Made by a program: the position numbers and the translations under genes
Shown: piece by piece, positions 1-11,464 of the stretch
Position numbering within the stretch: the first letter of the stretch is position 1
Layout: each line of letters starts with the position of its first letter
Assembly (NCBI GenBank): GCA_021399445.1
Contig: JAJTUQ010000004.1
Span: 5,146,001 to 5,210,000 of the forward strand
DNA length: 64,000 nt
Source: Xylogone sp. PMI_703
Lineage: Eukaryota; Ascomycota; Leotiomycetes
Direction: 5' to 3'
Notes under the pieces: generated by a model
What the model was told of the DNA's origin: nothing
Databases searched by the model: none
Seen by the model: the letters and a program-made list of their open reading frames with translations, nothing else

Positions 1-1094
1 AGCGTCATTACTGTTTCCTGATGGATCCATCTTAACGCTGTCCATATCATCTTTTGTCTTCTCGTCTAAAGTTTGTGCGTCGTCTGCGGCCTCGACCTCC
101 AAATGCTTCAGACGTTCAAATATGATTTGACACATTTTCACCATCGACATCTCCGCTGACCTTCGGAGAAGCTCTGATAATCTTGACTGACAGCACATGC
201 TCAACCCGGTTTCCATCATTTCACAAACGCTTTCGTCACTCAGTAAGTCCGCCCCTGGGCCTGATAGCATTCCTTCCATAAGTTTCAAGATCCGCAAAAG
301 CACAATTTCATCTGCCGCTGAATCGCTAGCCTCGAATCGACAGTGTGTTATAGCCGCAGATAATGACTGCATTGCAAGAGCCAGCCGGGGGGAATCTGCA
401 CTGATCAGGTTGTATGCGAAGAATTTTGTTATCGATACCAATGCTAAGGAGGTAATTGGCGCAGACGTTGCAGAGGCTTGTATAACTTGGAGGAAAGGAT
501 GCAGGAGTGAGGGAGTATCGAACTGGTGGATATCTATGTCCAGAGTAAGTATAAGTCATTTTGGACAGACCCTCGATATCTGTTACCTTTGCAACCGATC
601 AACTCTCTTCTAAGCCGTCCAAATCCTGCCATCAATGGATTGTCTTGCATACTTTTGCCCTTCTTCCCACGTAGACCCCATCTATTTGCCAGGCCAGCAT
701 CATCCTTCCCAGCAACAAGAGAGGGTCTAGATTTGTGGCCCTTTCGAGCAGCCAGACCCTCTCGTGACGTCAACGGCCGAGAGCTCTGTATCTCAGATGT
801 CAGAGGAGTTGACCCGCCGCCCAAGATTGCGGATACGGAAGAGTGCGCCCAGCGGGCATGCTTGCGCATGGCAGAGGTAACTGTTATACATTCTGTAGTT
901 ATAAGAGCTACAGGATCGACCGCTACCGAGACGTTTACTTTTTTGCTCGTCATATTGGTGCCGTTAGATGTGTCTGAAGAATGCAGATTCTCGATATTTC
1001 GCTCTGTTGCAAGCAGATTGGTGCTATCCACAACGGGGTCTGAGGGAATCGCTAGAGGCACCTCGAGATTCGAAACTGGGGCAACATCGCTCAT
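1..1094 (-). CDS. gea1: Golgi Arf guanine-nucleotide exchange factor, Gea1/GBF1 type (5' part only)
   Basis: N-terminal part of a large Sec7-family GEF that loads GTP on Arf at the Golgi and drives COPI coat assembly. Exon 1 is 587-1094, a 53-bp intron follows at 534-586, and exon 2 runs from 533 off the left edge. The join reads GCKDIHQFD in frame. Seen directly: a low-complexity start, then SAMRKHARWAHSSVSAILGG and RWGLRGKKGKSMQDNPL, then after the intron the helical stretch with CEMMETGLSMCCQ and RLSELLRRSAEMSMVKMCQ. These are hallmark segments of the DCB domain of fungal Gea/GBF1 proteins. The catalytic Sec7 domain lies outside the window. The ATG at 1094 opens the longest frame. Family identity is from recognised motifs; the left two-thirds of the protein is unseen. 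Confidence 0.88.
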
Positions 1095-1826
1095 ATTATT
1101 GAGCTGCAGGTCGGCGCTTCAGTCTGGTGTTATTAGTGCTTTTTGTATGAGTAGGAAGCTGCCTCGGTAAGAAGGTGAGGAATACAATGGCGAGAGAGCT
1201 TGGAGGTCGAACTTGGGGGGACAGGTAAGTGTCTATCTACGCCCAAATATCTCCGTCTGGCGTTGAAGATATCCTAAGCAGGTTAGAGGGCTTCGCTCCA
1301 AGCTAGCATCGGGGATGGTGGACCTTGTAGGTAGCGAAGGTCCACCGTGTCATTTGCCAGGCAATGGCGCCCCCCTAGCTGCACTACCCCTGAAGAGCGA
1401 CTTCCGAACAATCTCATGGGTCTTCACTGTAACAAAGGGCACACAAAACTGATGAAAAGGGGGATTCCAAATCAGAGCACTTCAACGGTTTTTATCTCCT
1501 ATCAGTAACACCAAACCAATCTTCTCAATGCCAATCCGCCCGCACAAATCGTGGCCAGCATATTCCTGTTCTATATTTTACACAAACTCCAACACCCAAA
1601 TTACGTATTACAATAAGAAAAAGTTATCCCTGTCAAGAGTGCAGATGTCCCAGATTATGCCATTCGGAGGCCGTCCCTCATCACTCCAATTGTCAAGTAA
1701 AACAAAGAGCATTGCTGCGGGTCATAACCTTTAGCTGCCTTGAAGTGTAGAATCGATTTGAAAAAGAGGTAGCCCCGCAGTGAAGGCCAAAGAATTCTCC
1801 AATCCCATAAACACCCGAATGTTTCT
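1095..1826. other. Intergenic, gea1 upstream region and anp1 3' flank
   Basis: About 0.73 kb between two minus-strand genes. It should hold the gea1 promoter and the anp1 terminator. Only short open frames are present and none resembles a protein. No repeat was recognised. Confidence 0.5.
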
Positions 1827-3500
1827 TTACAAGTTCTTCTACACAATTGTCAGTATAATGATTGCTAGAGGATATTTGTGTACTTACGTCAGCCGCTGGT
1901 TTGTCACCATTAGATCCCTCTGCTGCTGATTGTTGCTGTCTCAGAGCTTCATTCTGGATATCAGTTTTGTCTTGCTCCCATTGGCTATTTGGATCTTCAA
2001 ATTGATCCTTGATCTTCTGCATTCTTTCTGCCTTCTCTTGCTCTTCGGCTTCCCTGGCCAGTCGCTCCCTTTCCATCTCCTAATAATCGTTAGCATCAGC
2101 CATTTTAAGTTATACTTACACTACGAACCTCCATATGTCGTATATCATCAACACTTGGCTCATACAAATGCCAGATAACGTAATGAGGGAGTCCTACAAC
2201 CGAGAATTTCATACGTTTCGCCATCTGATGAAGTCAGCTTGCGGTAATAAAGTATTTGGGGACATAACCTACCTTTCCAAATCCCTCAGTCTCCGCATGT
2301 TTCTCAAAACTGAATGCTGGGAAATGAACGCCGGATCTAAAGACTTTGGCTTTAGCCAAGATACTGACACCTCCAACGCCATCAATGTCCATTTCCATAT
2401 CAGGATCACCATATGGGTCTCTGAGATATGCCAAATGAGGTCTCCATGTAGCATACTCAGCATATCCTTCAACAATGACAGCATCTTCATCAAGTGTGTC
2501 TGCCAATGCTAATGCAGTATCGGACTCCTGCCATGAATTTAGATCGTAAGGTTGCTCGCCACCCAACCAATCGGGAAGGGGTCTCCAAACATCTAGATAA
2601 TATAAATCAGCATCCGCAGGCAATTGTTTGTGGATGTGATCTGCCAAACTTACTAGGTACAATGACGTCCTTGTTGTGGCGCATCAAATCCTCTAGGATG
2701 GTAAATGGAGCGGTTTCAACATCTACATCTCTCCAATAGACCCAACTGTGATAGGGACGCAAAGCTGAACTCAGCAACCAATTTCTAGCTTGAGCCATCA
2801 ACTTTCTTCTGCTTGCCTGTGCAGCAAAACCGTGACGACTCTCCACATCCTGGTTAACCTTCTGTCCAAAATCCTTCTCCATAATCGAAATCTCTCCAAA
2901 AGGTTGCTTTGGGTCCGGGTCCGCCTGCAGCTGTTCAAGAAGCTCGGATAGTAAAGACAGAGTCCTGTCCTTAGAGTCTGAGACTAAGAATGCCAGATCA
3001 ATGAGGTGATGAGGGTACGTGAAGTTACGCAGGTGAGAGAAAAACATAGGTAAATGGGACTCCGCATCTCGCAGAGGAGCGCAGAGTAGGATTCGTTCCT
3101 CCCTTTCCCAACCTCTAGCTGTCCCTTGTACATTCGAAAGGTCATAATATCGCACCGTTTCAAGTTGAAACTCTTCGCCCGAGGAAAATAAACCAAATGA
3201 GAGTACTGGAAGTATGGAGGCTCCAGGCCATATAAAGAATCCGAAGAGAGATGCTACAACCACGCAGACACCCAACCGATATAATAGTTGTCGGCGACGA
3301 CGAAGTGATGCAGGTGATGTTCTCGGCTGAAATCTACTCGCCACAAATGTTAGATAGGGGTTTAAACACAGTTTGAAAAGAATTCCGTGACAATGACGAG
3401 AGCAGGTAGGCACATACCTATGTGGTGAAATGGAGTATGTGTCACCTTTTACCCGTGGATATCCATTGGAATATGCGCTCGCATTGTGGCGGGGCAGCAT
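1827..3500 (-). CDS. anp1: Mannan polymerase II subunit, Anp1 (glycosyltransferase family 62)
   Basis: Type II Golgi membrane protein that extends the alpha-1,6-mannan backbone of N-glycans, working with Mnn9-type partners. Six exons by reading: 3500-3418, 3333-2654, 2592-2273, 2224-2120, 2079-1888 and 1838-1827. All have GT..AG borders and keep frame, giving 463 aa. Seen: a transmembrane segment near residues 47-70, then ILLCAPLRDAESHLPMFFSH, the nucleotide-sugar/metal DxD motif in YWRDVDVET (near 228-234), PLPDWLGGEQPYDLNSWQES and DEDAVIVEGYAEYATWRPHL, and a charged coiled-coil tail. The match is closer to yeast Anp1 than to Mnn9 or Van1. The frame is open upstream to a start at 3689; I prefer 3500 because the extra residues look like leader. 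The last exon codes only three residues and the stop. Confidence 0.92.
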
Positions 3501-5490
3501 CTTTATGGAAGGGAAAAATGCATATGATAAAGAATTTTGAGAAAGGAGGCTGTTGATCGGTGGCAGTCCAAGTAAATTAACAACCTGACTACGCCCACGA
3601 ACACGAGCTGCAACCCCTGGCCGTCCGCGCCAACCCGTACAAATCAATCGAAACAAGGAATAAATGTCGTTGCGTATCACCGACAACACGTCCGAAGTGG
3701 AAAAATTATCAATGAATAGCCTCGTCAGCGACCAGCGGCTTGGATCTTATGAGGGGTTGAACAAAGAGTGAATTGACGTTTTGGCATCCAGAAAGTTGCA
3801 CAATTTGGGACGTGCTATTATTTTAAGGAGACAATAAAGACGCGCTTAGGCGTCTAATGTCGTATGTATGCGGGTGATAGCAATCGAACTAGCAGCACCG
3901 AACCCAATTAGATTACTGTACAGGCTTCGCCAGGGCTGAAGCGGACAAAGCTGTATTTCGCCAACTTGGCCACATCAAAGTTTACGTTGACACACCATCA
4001 CGTTATATACGTACACACATTCTTGATATATGTACTAGAGCTACAGTATATGGAATTGAATCTAAATAAATTTATAGTACAAATAGGCATTGGATAGCAT
4101 TCTAGCCACATAAAGCAAAATATTATGTGAAGAGAAAGGAGCTTAAAAGAAGGCACGACTCACCGTAATCGGGGATCATACTAGCCCGAAACTTATACAT
4201 CAAGTAGACAGGAAGATAGGTTAACTGAGTTCTTCAACACTCTTGCACAAAGCAAAGATTGGCATGTCCGACAGCAAGTAGTGATCTACAAGTAAATCCA
4301 TCAGCTTCAGCATCAAGAGGACAGGGCTTCAGATAATGTCTTTTTAAATAAAGATGCTGCTCAGACAAGCCGGTTTACTCAAGCGCCCCAACCGGCCACA
4401 GATCTTTGCACTACAAGACGTAGAACAAATACCAATAGCTCTGAAACCCACATGACATACATGATACTTTCAGCACGAGGCTGATAGTATATAAATGCAA
4501 CTCCACAACCAATCATCCCAGTCAAAAAATTGACGAGTCCGGTGCGGGAGGGGGGTTCGGCCGACACGCGATAGTTGAATGGATAAGCTGTTGTCATCAA
4601 AGCAAAGAATAGGTGCAACATAACGTAAAAGTCTCATACCTGTAGAGCAATATCCTGTTGCTGTGTGCTAAGTTTCTTTATTAAAGTCAGCCAACTGTCA
4701 TGCATGTTTTGTACATTCAAATATGTCAAGAAAAAGTTTGGGTATATCAGAAAATTTTTTGGTATTTGGGTATCATCAAGGAGTTCAGAAGCAGAACTGA
4801 TTGAAATGGTTTTTCATCAGGAAAATGTAGGAAAATTGTACAAATACTAGATTCTACCATACCTAATAGGAAGCCAAATAGGCTGGAGGAGGGTATTCTC
4901 CTACCAACCTGCGATTACACTACTTGCAGACTGCAAGCGCGTAGGCCGAAACTGGTCGACTTCACATTCCGGTTGGATTCAAATAGAGTTGGATCTGCAC
5001 GAGGTCAATAATTAGCACCGCAACGCACGCAATTGACAGAGCGTAAAGATTTGTAAGATGCTTCAGATGGTGATGCATGTTGTTCAATGGCTCATTAAGT
5101 CACCGGAGAACTGATTGTGAAAGGATCATCAGGAGCAGGTGGGGAGAAGAGAGCCGGATAAACTCACCCATTGGCACTCGACCAAGTTAATCAAAGAAAA
5201 GCCTAGAGCATTAGCCTGTTCTAAAGCTTAGATATGTATTTGACACGACATTGCGGTCTTCCAGTAGTAGTTATGGTCACTCTGCGTGATGTGACAAAAT
5301 ATTTGAAGCGGAACGAGGTTTTTTTCAAGCGCGAGGTTCTTAAATGTACCCCTGCAAGAAGCTTTGACCAATTAAATTACGCAAGGCTGGCCCTCTTTTC
5401 CTTACAGCCCACCGCAGAAAAGTTCTTGGATGAGCATTAATTAATAATAATCTGTGTACGCTGTTCTATACCCTTGGGGAATTTGATAAA
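3501..5490. other. Intergenic, 2 kb
   Basis: Gene-poor DNA between anp1 and mtr3, AT-rich in parts (4020-4100). Holds one doubtful small minus-strand frame at 4379-4621, listed separately. The part next to 5490 should include the mtr3 promoter. No repeats or RNA genes recognised. Confidence 0.45.
4379..4621 (-). CDS. Small hydrophobic hypothetical protein (doubtful)
   Basis: An 80-residue frame from ATG at 4621 with three hydrophobic stretches: the N-terminus (LHLFFALM), the middle (NFLTGMIGCGVAFIYY) and near the C-terminus (MYVMWVSELLVFVLRLVV). The composition is protein-like and would suit a small membrane protein. A good donor (CAG|GTATGA near 4640) lies just upstream and a possible acceptor after GATGACAACAG lies inside the frame, so it may instead be the last exon of a spliced gene whose other exons I cannot find. 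Family not recognised. It could also be chance. Confidence 0.28.
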   Translation of the reverse strand: MLHLFFALMTTAYPFNYRVSAEPPSRTGLVNFLTGMIGCGVAFIYYQPRAESIMYVMWVSELLVFVLRLVVQRSVAGWGA

Positions 5491-6500
5491 ATGACAGATA
5501 GAAGGAGAATAAACGGCCCCTCTGGTGGAACTGCCCCACCAATTTTCTCCAAATACCTCAAAAAAGACAAAGATGTACTTGAAAGTCGACCCATTCGATC
5601 GAGACAGCCTAACGTTCTGAGAAAGATGTGTAAGTATTATAGCCTCTTTCTCTAGAAGCTGCTAACTTTATGAAAGTCCTACGAACTGGAGTGACACCAT
5701 CAGCGTCTGGCTCCGCTTACTTAGAATTGGAAGCTTCGCAACCGTCGAACAAGTCACTTCCAGGCATGCCATCTCTCTCTACGTCAGGACTAAAACTTAC
5801 TTGTACCGTGCATGGACCCCGGCCTCTACCAAAATCTGCTCCATTTTCCCCTCATATTGTACTATCTACGCATGTTAAATACGCTCCGTTCGCCACGAGG
5901 AAACGACGGGGTTACATCAGAGACACTAGTGAGAGGGACCTTGGAGTCCATTTAGAGACAGCGTTAAGGGGTGTTATAATTGGGGATCGATGGCCTAAGA
6001 GTGGAGTCGAGGTGATAATAACTGTTTTGGAAGGTGAAGAGGATCAATGGTGGGGAGATGTTGCCGATGGAGGAGCTATGAACTCTCAAGATTGGGGGAT
6101 GATGAGTCTTCTCAGTGGCTGTATCACCGTCGCATCTGCGGCAATTGCAGACGCTGGTATCGATTGTGTGGATGTTGCAGCTGGTGGAGTTGCTGCAATT
6201 GTTAAGGATCGCCCTGTTGAAGGCGTCAATACTGCCCCGATAATCGTTCTTGATCCTGTTCCATCTGAACATCAACAGATCCAAGCTGCTTGTGTGGTTG
6301 CATATTTACCAACTCGAGACGAGATTACCGATCTCTGGATGAAAGGGGAATTAGGATCATCTAAGCAGGCATCTGATGATGCAATATCAAATTTCTCATA
6401 TGATCAACTCGCGGACAATGCTGTCCAAGCGGCGCTTGGATCTCACAGAGCCCTGGTTGCTTCGTTAAGAGAAACTGCTGAATTCAAACTGAATCGCTGA
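5491..6500 (+). CDS. mtr3: Exosome core subunit Mtr3 (RNase PH-like)
   Basis: One of six RNase PH-fold subunits in the hexameric ring of the RNA exosome, which threads RNA to Rrp44/Rrp6 for 3'-5' decay and rRNA processing. Exon 1 is 5491-5629 and exon 2 is 5677-6500, with a 47-bp intron (branch site GCTAAC near 5661). The join reads RKMFLRTGV and the product is 320 aa. Seen: basic N-terminus with IFSKYLKKD, then GVTPSASGSAYLELE, the RNase PH-type beta strands (VKYAPFATRKRRGY), ERDLGVHLETALRGVI and the C-terminal half with SLLSGCITVASAAIADAGID and AAIVKDRPVEG. The Mtr3 subfamily has no catalytic phosphorolysis site. Convergent with the next gene. Confidence 0.87.
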
Positions 6501-7113
6501 GCAGCCAACAGTAGTATTAATAAAACAGTCGGATCCGTTTAGACACTGACAAATTTCTGTTGCCAGATATTTAAGAGTCAATGGCAGAGAGCTGTAAATC
6601 CGGGGAGGCAAACTTACAGTACTCTAAGGGGCAGACATAGGCCATGCGATGATCAAGCAGGGTTAAGAATCTGCCAAGAGTAAAATTGAAATGGGAATGA
6701 AATGACCGGCCATCAAAAGCCCATTATTAAACTTTCAGCCTCCTCGGAGACGTGTAGGCATTGAATTTCCTTGACTATGTTACGGCCTAGGGAATTCACC
6801 ATCATGCTTCACTCGCAGAGATTATGATTATAACATCTTCAGCAGAGGCCTCCAAACTCTTCAGATAGCCAGAGATATAGAGCTATTAAGCTCAGTGGCA
6901 AATATATAATATTACGCTGGGTCATACAAAGCTAGAAATGTGAAAAATCATATATAAGCCCTCTTTGTATGCTGCCTCCTGAATAGAAATACAGTACAGC
7001 TATGCTTAACGCCCGCTAAACCCCATGAAACAAGCCCTATTACACATCCCCAAGAGAAAAAAGTTATAACTTGTGAAGTAGACCGAACCCAGATGTAATA
7101 CATATACATGCTC
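6501..7113. other. Convergent intergenic region
   Basis: 0.6 kb between the 3' ends of mtr3 and the RING protein gene. Expected to hold both 3' UTRs and polyadenylation sites. No coding or repeat signal seen. Confidence 0.5.
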
Positions 7114-10080
7114 TCAAGGCACAAATATTCTACTGAAGCTAGCCACATCCCTTCTACAGCAGACGCACTTGTCGAAGTTATTCATCGCAAGGGTTACGCG
7201 GCAGTCATCACATAGACTTAAGCATCTGCAGGGCCAGACAATTATGCTTCGAGGAGCACATTGGCAAACAACACACTGCGGGCCACCTTCCCCCATACCC
7301 GATGCCCCTTTAGCCCATGATGTTGGCTCAGATGATGAGGATGCAGGTTCTTGAGCTGATCGGCGAGAAATTATCAAGAATTCTAAAATCTGGGCCTCTT
7401 CTTCTGGGGTAAGCTTGCCCGTTGGGGAAGAAGGCATGAAATTTTCAGGACGATGGCGGGTTGAGGTCAAAACTCTAGCCCGTTCTCGTTGATGCTGGAC
7501 CTTGTACTTAGAGCGAGTCAAGATCCCTTCACTGGCAAAATGCGCAGCTAATGCCTCTGCCTCTGCCCGTTGATCAGGCGTCTTGGGATGCAGGAGTCGT
7601 GCCAAATCCGCTGAAGAAAGTGGGGTGTCAAGAAAAGGGGTAGACTCCCTAGAGATCTGTGGAGAGCTCTGAGTTGGTGTCTTTTGTCCATCATATTCGT
7701 CATCGGACACCCAGTCCCGGTCCTCTGTTGTTGAATATGAGATAACGCTAGTGGTATCTTCATCAGTATCTCTTGGCTCTAGGGTGAAATTTCCACTGCT
7801 ATCATTGCTGCCCCACCATCCTCCATTGAGCCACCAACTATACAAACTCGTGTCGAGCTGTTCTTCCTCATTTTCCTCATTCCAATCATCTTCACTATCC
7901 CGCAAATGCTTCCTCATCTCATCCTCAATATCAATGTTTTCTGAGGGCTCCTCGTCATTGCCCATAAACCAGGAATTCATGGCCGCAGTTTCAGTTCCTG
8001 CCTTTCCGGCATCGCTCCTTTCTCCGCTCTTTGGTTTACTAGCTATTCGCGTAAGCCATCCAGGCCGGGACCTTAGTCCTACTTTTGCCATTATGGCAAG
8101 TATTAGTGAAGCCCACAATCGCAACAAAAGCCTGCTGATACCAAGGAAAAACTCTAGCGCCATGATCCATCTCCCGCTCCTTTCGGTAGCACCGACGCCG
8201 TCCCTAAATCCTCGGTCTTGAGATTTCAGCTTTGTCACTTTCTGAGTGGTCATCTCTCTAGCATATCCACTTGAAGAGTTTTGAAGGTGGCCAGGTAGAC
8301 CATCTTTAGCCGCAACCAGTCCCACACTACCAGTTAGTCCTGTGCTGTAGTTCAACTCCGCATCTTGTGCTCTAAAGCCAGGACCAAGCCACTGGGAACC
8401 TGCGTCTTCAATCTCTCGCAGTCTATCTTCTTCAAGCCAAGTCCATTGTCTCACAGTTACCGCACGGCTTTCGTTTAGGTAAACAGCTTCGCTGGCCATC
8501 GTCATGATACCAAAGCCGGTTCTAAGCAAGGCCGTATAAAAATCCATATGCATTGTTATTCGAATGCTTGAAATTGGAATATTGGCCTGCATATTCTGAT
8601 GTGCCAAGGTTAATCTTCGTATAAATCTAGACTGAGGAGAACCATCCACAGCTCCATTTTGTGGTTCCTCAGTACCATTCGGTGGGCTTATAGCTGCCAA
8701 AACGAGCGCAGTTCCGTAAAGGAGTGAGCAGATAATAATGCCGAAAAGAACAAGGACATGAGGGATAAATCCTATAATACAAACCGTTGGAAACCTCAGT
8801 AGACTCTGGTTCTGCAAATCATCCAGAGAGAATGTAGAGATACTCCATACAAGGAACGACATGAAGGCTAATCCCCAGAAGCCAGTATTAACGAGACGCA
8901 AGCGACCTTGTAGGTTGAATATTCCTAATATTTGACTTGTCAAATGATTCATGGCAGAGAGGAATGCCACAAGTAGTACTTCGGGGGTTGTGTTAACTCG
9001 ATTCATAATCATTGAGCGTGTAATTGCAATATAACGTCCATCTTTGGAATCACCGGACTTCTCCAATGGGCGAGTGATCGGTTTTGTACCACCAAAGGTA
9101 CCCCAACCTAACTGAGCTCCAACTGCTGAATCAGCCTCAGCAAATGCTAATGAATGCTCGAAAAGCGTCATTCCTGTTTCTGTGGCTACAGGTCTACCTT
9201 GGACAGCACAAGAGAGAGTCTCAATAAACTGGCTCGCACAAAATGTCTTGAACAAAGGCCATAGCAGCGATAGGGATCCAGACAGATCAGGAATTAAAGG
9301 TTTGGAAATAGACGCCGAATCAACTTCATCTATTATCTCATCATCATCGTCATCATCAGGGGGGATCATATGAACTGCAAGGCAAGAATCTTTGTCAGAA
9401 GCCCCCAACAACAGAGTTGAGCTGAATGTATGTAACAACCCTCCATTTTGGGTAAACATCAGCTCGGATGACTTGGATGCATTTCCCCATCTAAGAACAG
9501 AGAAGTCAGGAGAAGTTTGGCACTGGATGGATTGCAGCAACCATCGGGCTTGTATAGCAAGTAGGGCAATTGGAAGAATGCGGATAGCAAATCGAACCTT
9601 CCATGGCAAAGATAGGTTTCTTCGAGTTGACGCGTATATATGCGTGCGGTTAAGAATGACGGCCATCACTATGCAGCATAAAGCCCATTTGCTTGTAGCA
9701 TAACTGAACACACTCCCAAGTCCACGGGCACCCTCTATGGTAAACCTGGAAGCAAGGCCGGCAACTTGCTCATCAACATCGATCGGCAACTGCCCAGCAC
9801 CAGGCAATGCATCATTTATTCCTCCCATTGCAGTAGCTGTTGTTGCAGCGTTGACCAGATTATGGGGAGTGGCTTCTGGTATTACCCGTTGGCCAATTCC
9901 ACCAAAAATACCGTCAACAGCTTCAGGGACGGCAAAAAGGGAACCAAGCTTCATGAACATCCTCGGCCCGGCCAAAGCAAGGTCTCTTGGAGATGGTATG
10001 TAGTTCGTGACATTCGTCCAATTTCCTGCCCAATAGCCAATATCAAACCTAGATGTATTGTCGAAAGCCGCGGCGGCCAT
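7114..10080 (-). CDS. Membrane RING E3 ubiquitin ligase, Asi1/Asi3-like
   Basis: Single-exon gene for 988 aa. In yeast the Asi complex sits in the inner nuclear membrane and ubiquitinates mislocalised membrane proteins and the Stp1/Stp2 transcription factors. Seen: several hydrophobic segments, including CCIVMAVILN, RILPIALLAIQARWLL, VLLVAFLSAM, FWGLAFMSFLVWSIS and VLVLFGIIICSLLYGTALVL. A long acidic, poorly ordered region follows (residues roughly 700-900; EENEEEQLD). The extreme C-terminus carries a RING: CVVCQCAPRSIIVWPCRCLS then CDDCRVTL and CVCCRRDV. Many transmembrane segments plus a C-terminal RING ending a few residues before the stop is the Asi1/Asi3 plan. A D-rich run near residue 245 comes from a GAT/GAC microsatellite. 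The fold is clear; orthology is inferred. Confidence 0.85.
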   Translation of the reverse strand: MAAAAFDNTSRFDIGYWAGNWTNVTNYIPSPRDLALAGPRMFMKLGSLFAVPEAVDGIFGGIGQRVIPEATPHNLVNAATTATAMGGINDALPGAGQLPIDVDEQVAGLASRFTIEGARGLGSVFSYATSKWALCCIVMAVILNRTHIYASTRRNLSLPWKVRFAIRILPIALLAIQARWLLQSIQCQTSPDFSVLRWGNASKSSELMFTQNGGLLHTFSSTLLLGASDKDSCLAVHMIPPDDDDDDEIIDEVDSASISKPLIPDLSGSLSLLWPLFKTFCASQFIETLSCAVQGRPVATETGMTLFEHSLAFAEADSAVGAQLGWGTFGGTKPITRPLEKSGDSKDGRYIAITRSMIMNRVNTTPEVLLVAFLSAMNHLTSQILGIFNLQGRLRLVNTGFWGLAFMSFLVWSISTFSLDDLQNQSLLRFPTVCIIGFIPHVLVLFGIIICSLLYGTALVLAAISPPNGTEEPQNGAVDGSPQSRFIRRLTLAHQNMQANIPISSIRITMHMDFYTALLRTGFGIMTMASEAVYLNESRAVTVRQWTWLEEDRLREIEDAGSQWLGPGFRAQDAELNYSTGLTGSVGLVAAKDGLPGHLQNSSSGYAREMTTQKVTKLKSQDRGFRDGVGATERSGRWIMALEFFLGISRLLLRLWASLILAIMAKVGLRSRPGWLTRIASKPKSGERSDAGKAGTETAAMNSWFMGNDEEPSENIDIEDEMRKHLRDSEDDWNEENEEEQLDTSLYSWWLNGGWWGSNDSSGNFTLEPRDTDEDTTSVISYSTTEDRDWVSDDEYDGQKTPTQSSPQISRESTPFLDTPLSSADLARLLHPKTPDQRAEAEALAAHFASEGILTRSKYKVQHQRERARVLTSTRHRPENFMPSSPTGKLTPEEEAQILEFLIISRRSAQEPASSSSEPTSWAKGASGMGEGGPQCVVCQCAPRSIIVWPCRCLSLCDDCRVTLAMNNFDKCVCCRRDVASFSRIFVP

Positions 10081-10561
10081 GATGATCCAGTCTGGTTAAT
10101 CGGAACAACAAAAGGATAGATCGGCTGGTCGGATAGTATGTCCGCGTCCGACGTTGATTATGGGATCATCGGACCCCTAGGAGTCAAGAAGTTGATATAT
10201 CATGCAGCTGGGAAAAGAGCCTTCTGTGAGTCTTCAGTTAGTTTGCGGATGCACGGTTCTGATATCGTTATCAACAGGTCGTCATGAATGAACGTGCCAC
10301 CAACTGTCCCACCTGCTGCCGCACCTCGGTGAAACGCGTCATTCCTCAGGCACTCGCGGGTACTACTGCAGGATTGCGAAGTAGGGATGCCGGATACATC
10401 CACACCCTCTGACCCCCCACAACGACATCAATGGTCACTTGTCAAAGTATTATAGTCCGTATGAAGCTCCAGAGGTTTTGTAATATTTATTATACTACAG
10501 TGTATTCCATTCACTGTTAGATAGCTTCAGTGATTCTCTAAAGTATACAGCGAATGTATCT
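10081..10561. other. Intergenic
   Basis: 0.48 kb between the RING gene start and the sen34 stop, both on the minus strand. Expected to contain the RING gene promoter and sen34 terminator. Short frames here look like chance. Confidence 0.5.
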
Positions 10562-11464
10562 TCACATGCCGCCCCACTCAACGCAGAACGTCCTAACGCT
10601 CCGTTCCTTTGAACTTGGATCAGGGACTTCGCCCCCAATAAGAAACCCCTTTTTGACACCAGTACCCAGCCTGCCTCCTCCCACAACCTCAAGCATGGGA
10701 ATCTCCTGGTTCCAGCCATATCCCACAGCAAGAAAGTGACTGTGGAATCGAAGGGGGTCTCCAGGGTATACCGTGTAATCACAACCAAACCGTAGGCCTG
10801 GCGTTAGGAAGTACTCACGTGAATGCAAATATACGTACAGCGGATAAGAAGACGGGACTTGGGGGTCCGGTGGCTGCGACGGATTCTCCGGCAATTGTTG
10901 AGGGGTATAAGTAGTAGTCAATGTAACAGCTAGAGGCGTAAGAGAGGACGAGACGGGAGGAGTTGCTGGAGGTAACGGTGTTGAATCAAAAAGAAATGGC
11001 TCCGATGAGTCACCTTCTAGTTCCTTAGCAGCTTTGCCACTGTTAACTGCATCATTCTTTGCGTTACGAGCAGCTGCTTTCGCGAGCCCATGCATCTGAC
11101 GCAGCCTAGACTCGTCATCTGCAGCGCGTTTTGCCTTAATACCTTCAGACCTGAAAGAATCCAGATACCTCCGTCTATCGACTCCTTCCAAGGTGCTGTA
11201 CTTCTGTTTATGCCAGGCGGAATCATCCACAATATATGCTACTTCCTTATCAACGAGTAGCTTAGCTTCCTCAGGGAGTAGTTCGACTGGAAGGCCTAGG
11301 AACACATTTTGCTGTGGAATCTGCGGAATGCTCCCAATGAGGACACCGCATATATGATGCTTCCTGCGTAGGTAAGTTACGACATTAATGTCAAATAGCA
11401 AATAACGGCCTCCAATCAAAGATATTGCAATCGGCTCCGAAATAGCATCAAATATTTCAGCCAT
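10562..11464 (-). CDS. sen34: tRNA-splicing endonuclease catalytic subunit Sen34
   Basis: Intronless, 300 aa. Sen34 cuts the 3' splice site of pre-tRNA introns within the Sen2/Sen15/Sen34/Sen54 complex. Seen: an N-terminal domain (GGRYLLFDINVVTYLRRKH), a lysine/alanine-rich linker with a Pro/Thr-rich stretch (about residues 100-205), and the C-terminal nuclease fold SREYFLTPGLRFGCDY then VYPGDPLRFHSHF. By family comparison the catalytic triad is Tyr233, His241 and Lys286. The YPGDPLRFHSHF block is diagnostic for Sen34. Length is close to other filamentous fungi. ATG at 11464 fits the conserved start. Confidence 0.92.
   Translation of the reverse strand: MAEIFDAISEPIAISLIGGRYLLFDINVVTYLRRKHHICGVLIGSIPQIPQQNVFLGLPVELLPEEAKLLVDKEVAYIVDDSAWHKQKYSTLEGVDRRRYLDSFRSEGIKAKRAADDESRLRQMHGLAKAAARNAKNDAVNSGKAAKELEGDSSEPFLFDSTPLPPATPPVSSSLTPLAVTLTTTYTPQQLPENPSQPPDPQVPSSYPLYVYLHSREYFLTPGLRFGCDYTVYPGDPLRFHSHFLAVGYGWNQEIPMLEVVGGGRLGTGVKKGFLIGGEVPDPSSKERSVRTFCVEWGGM

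Noticed and set aside
7751..8221. 156-codon plus frame
   Set aside because: Antisense shadow of the acidic region of the Asi3-like gene.
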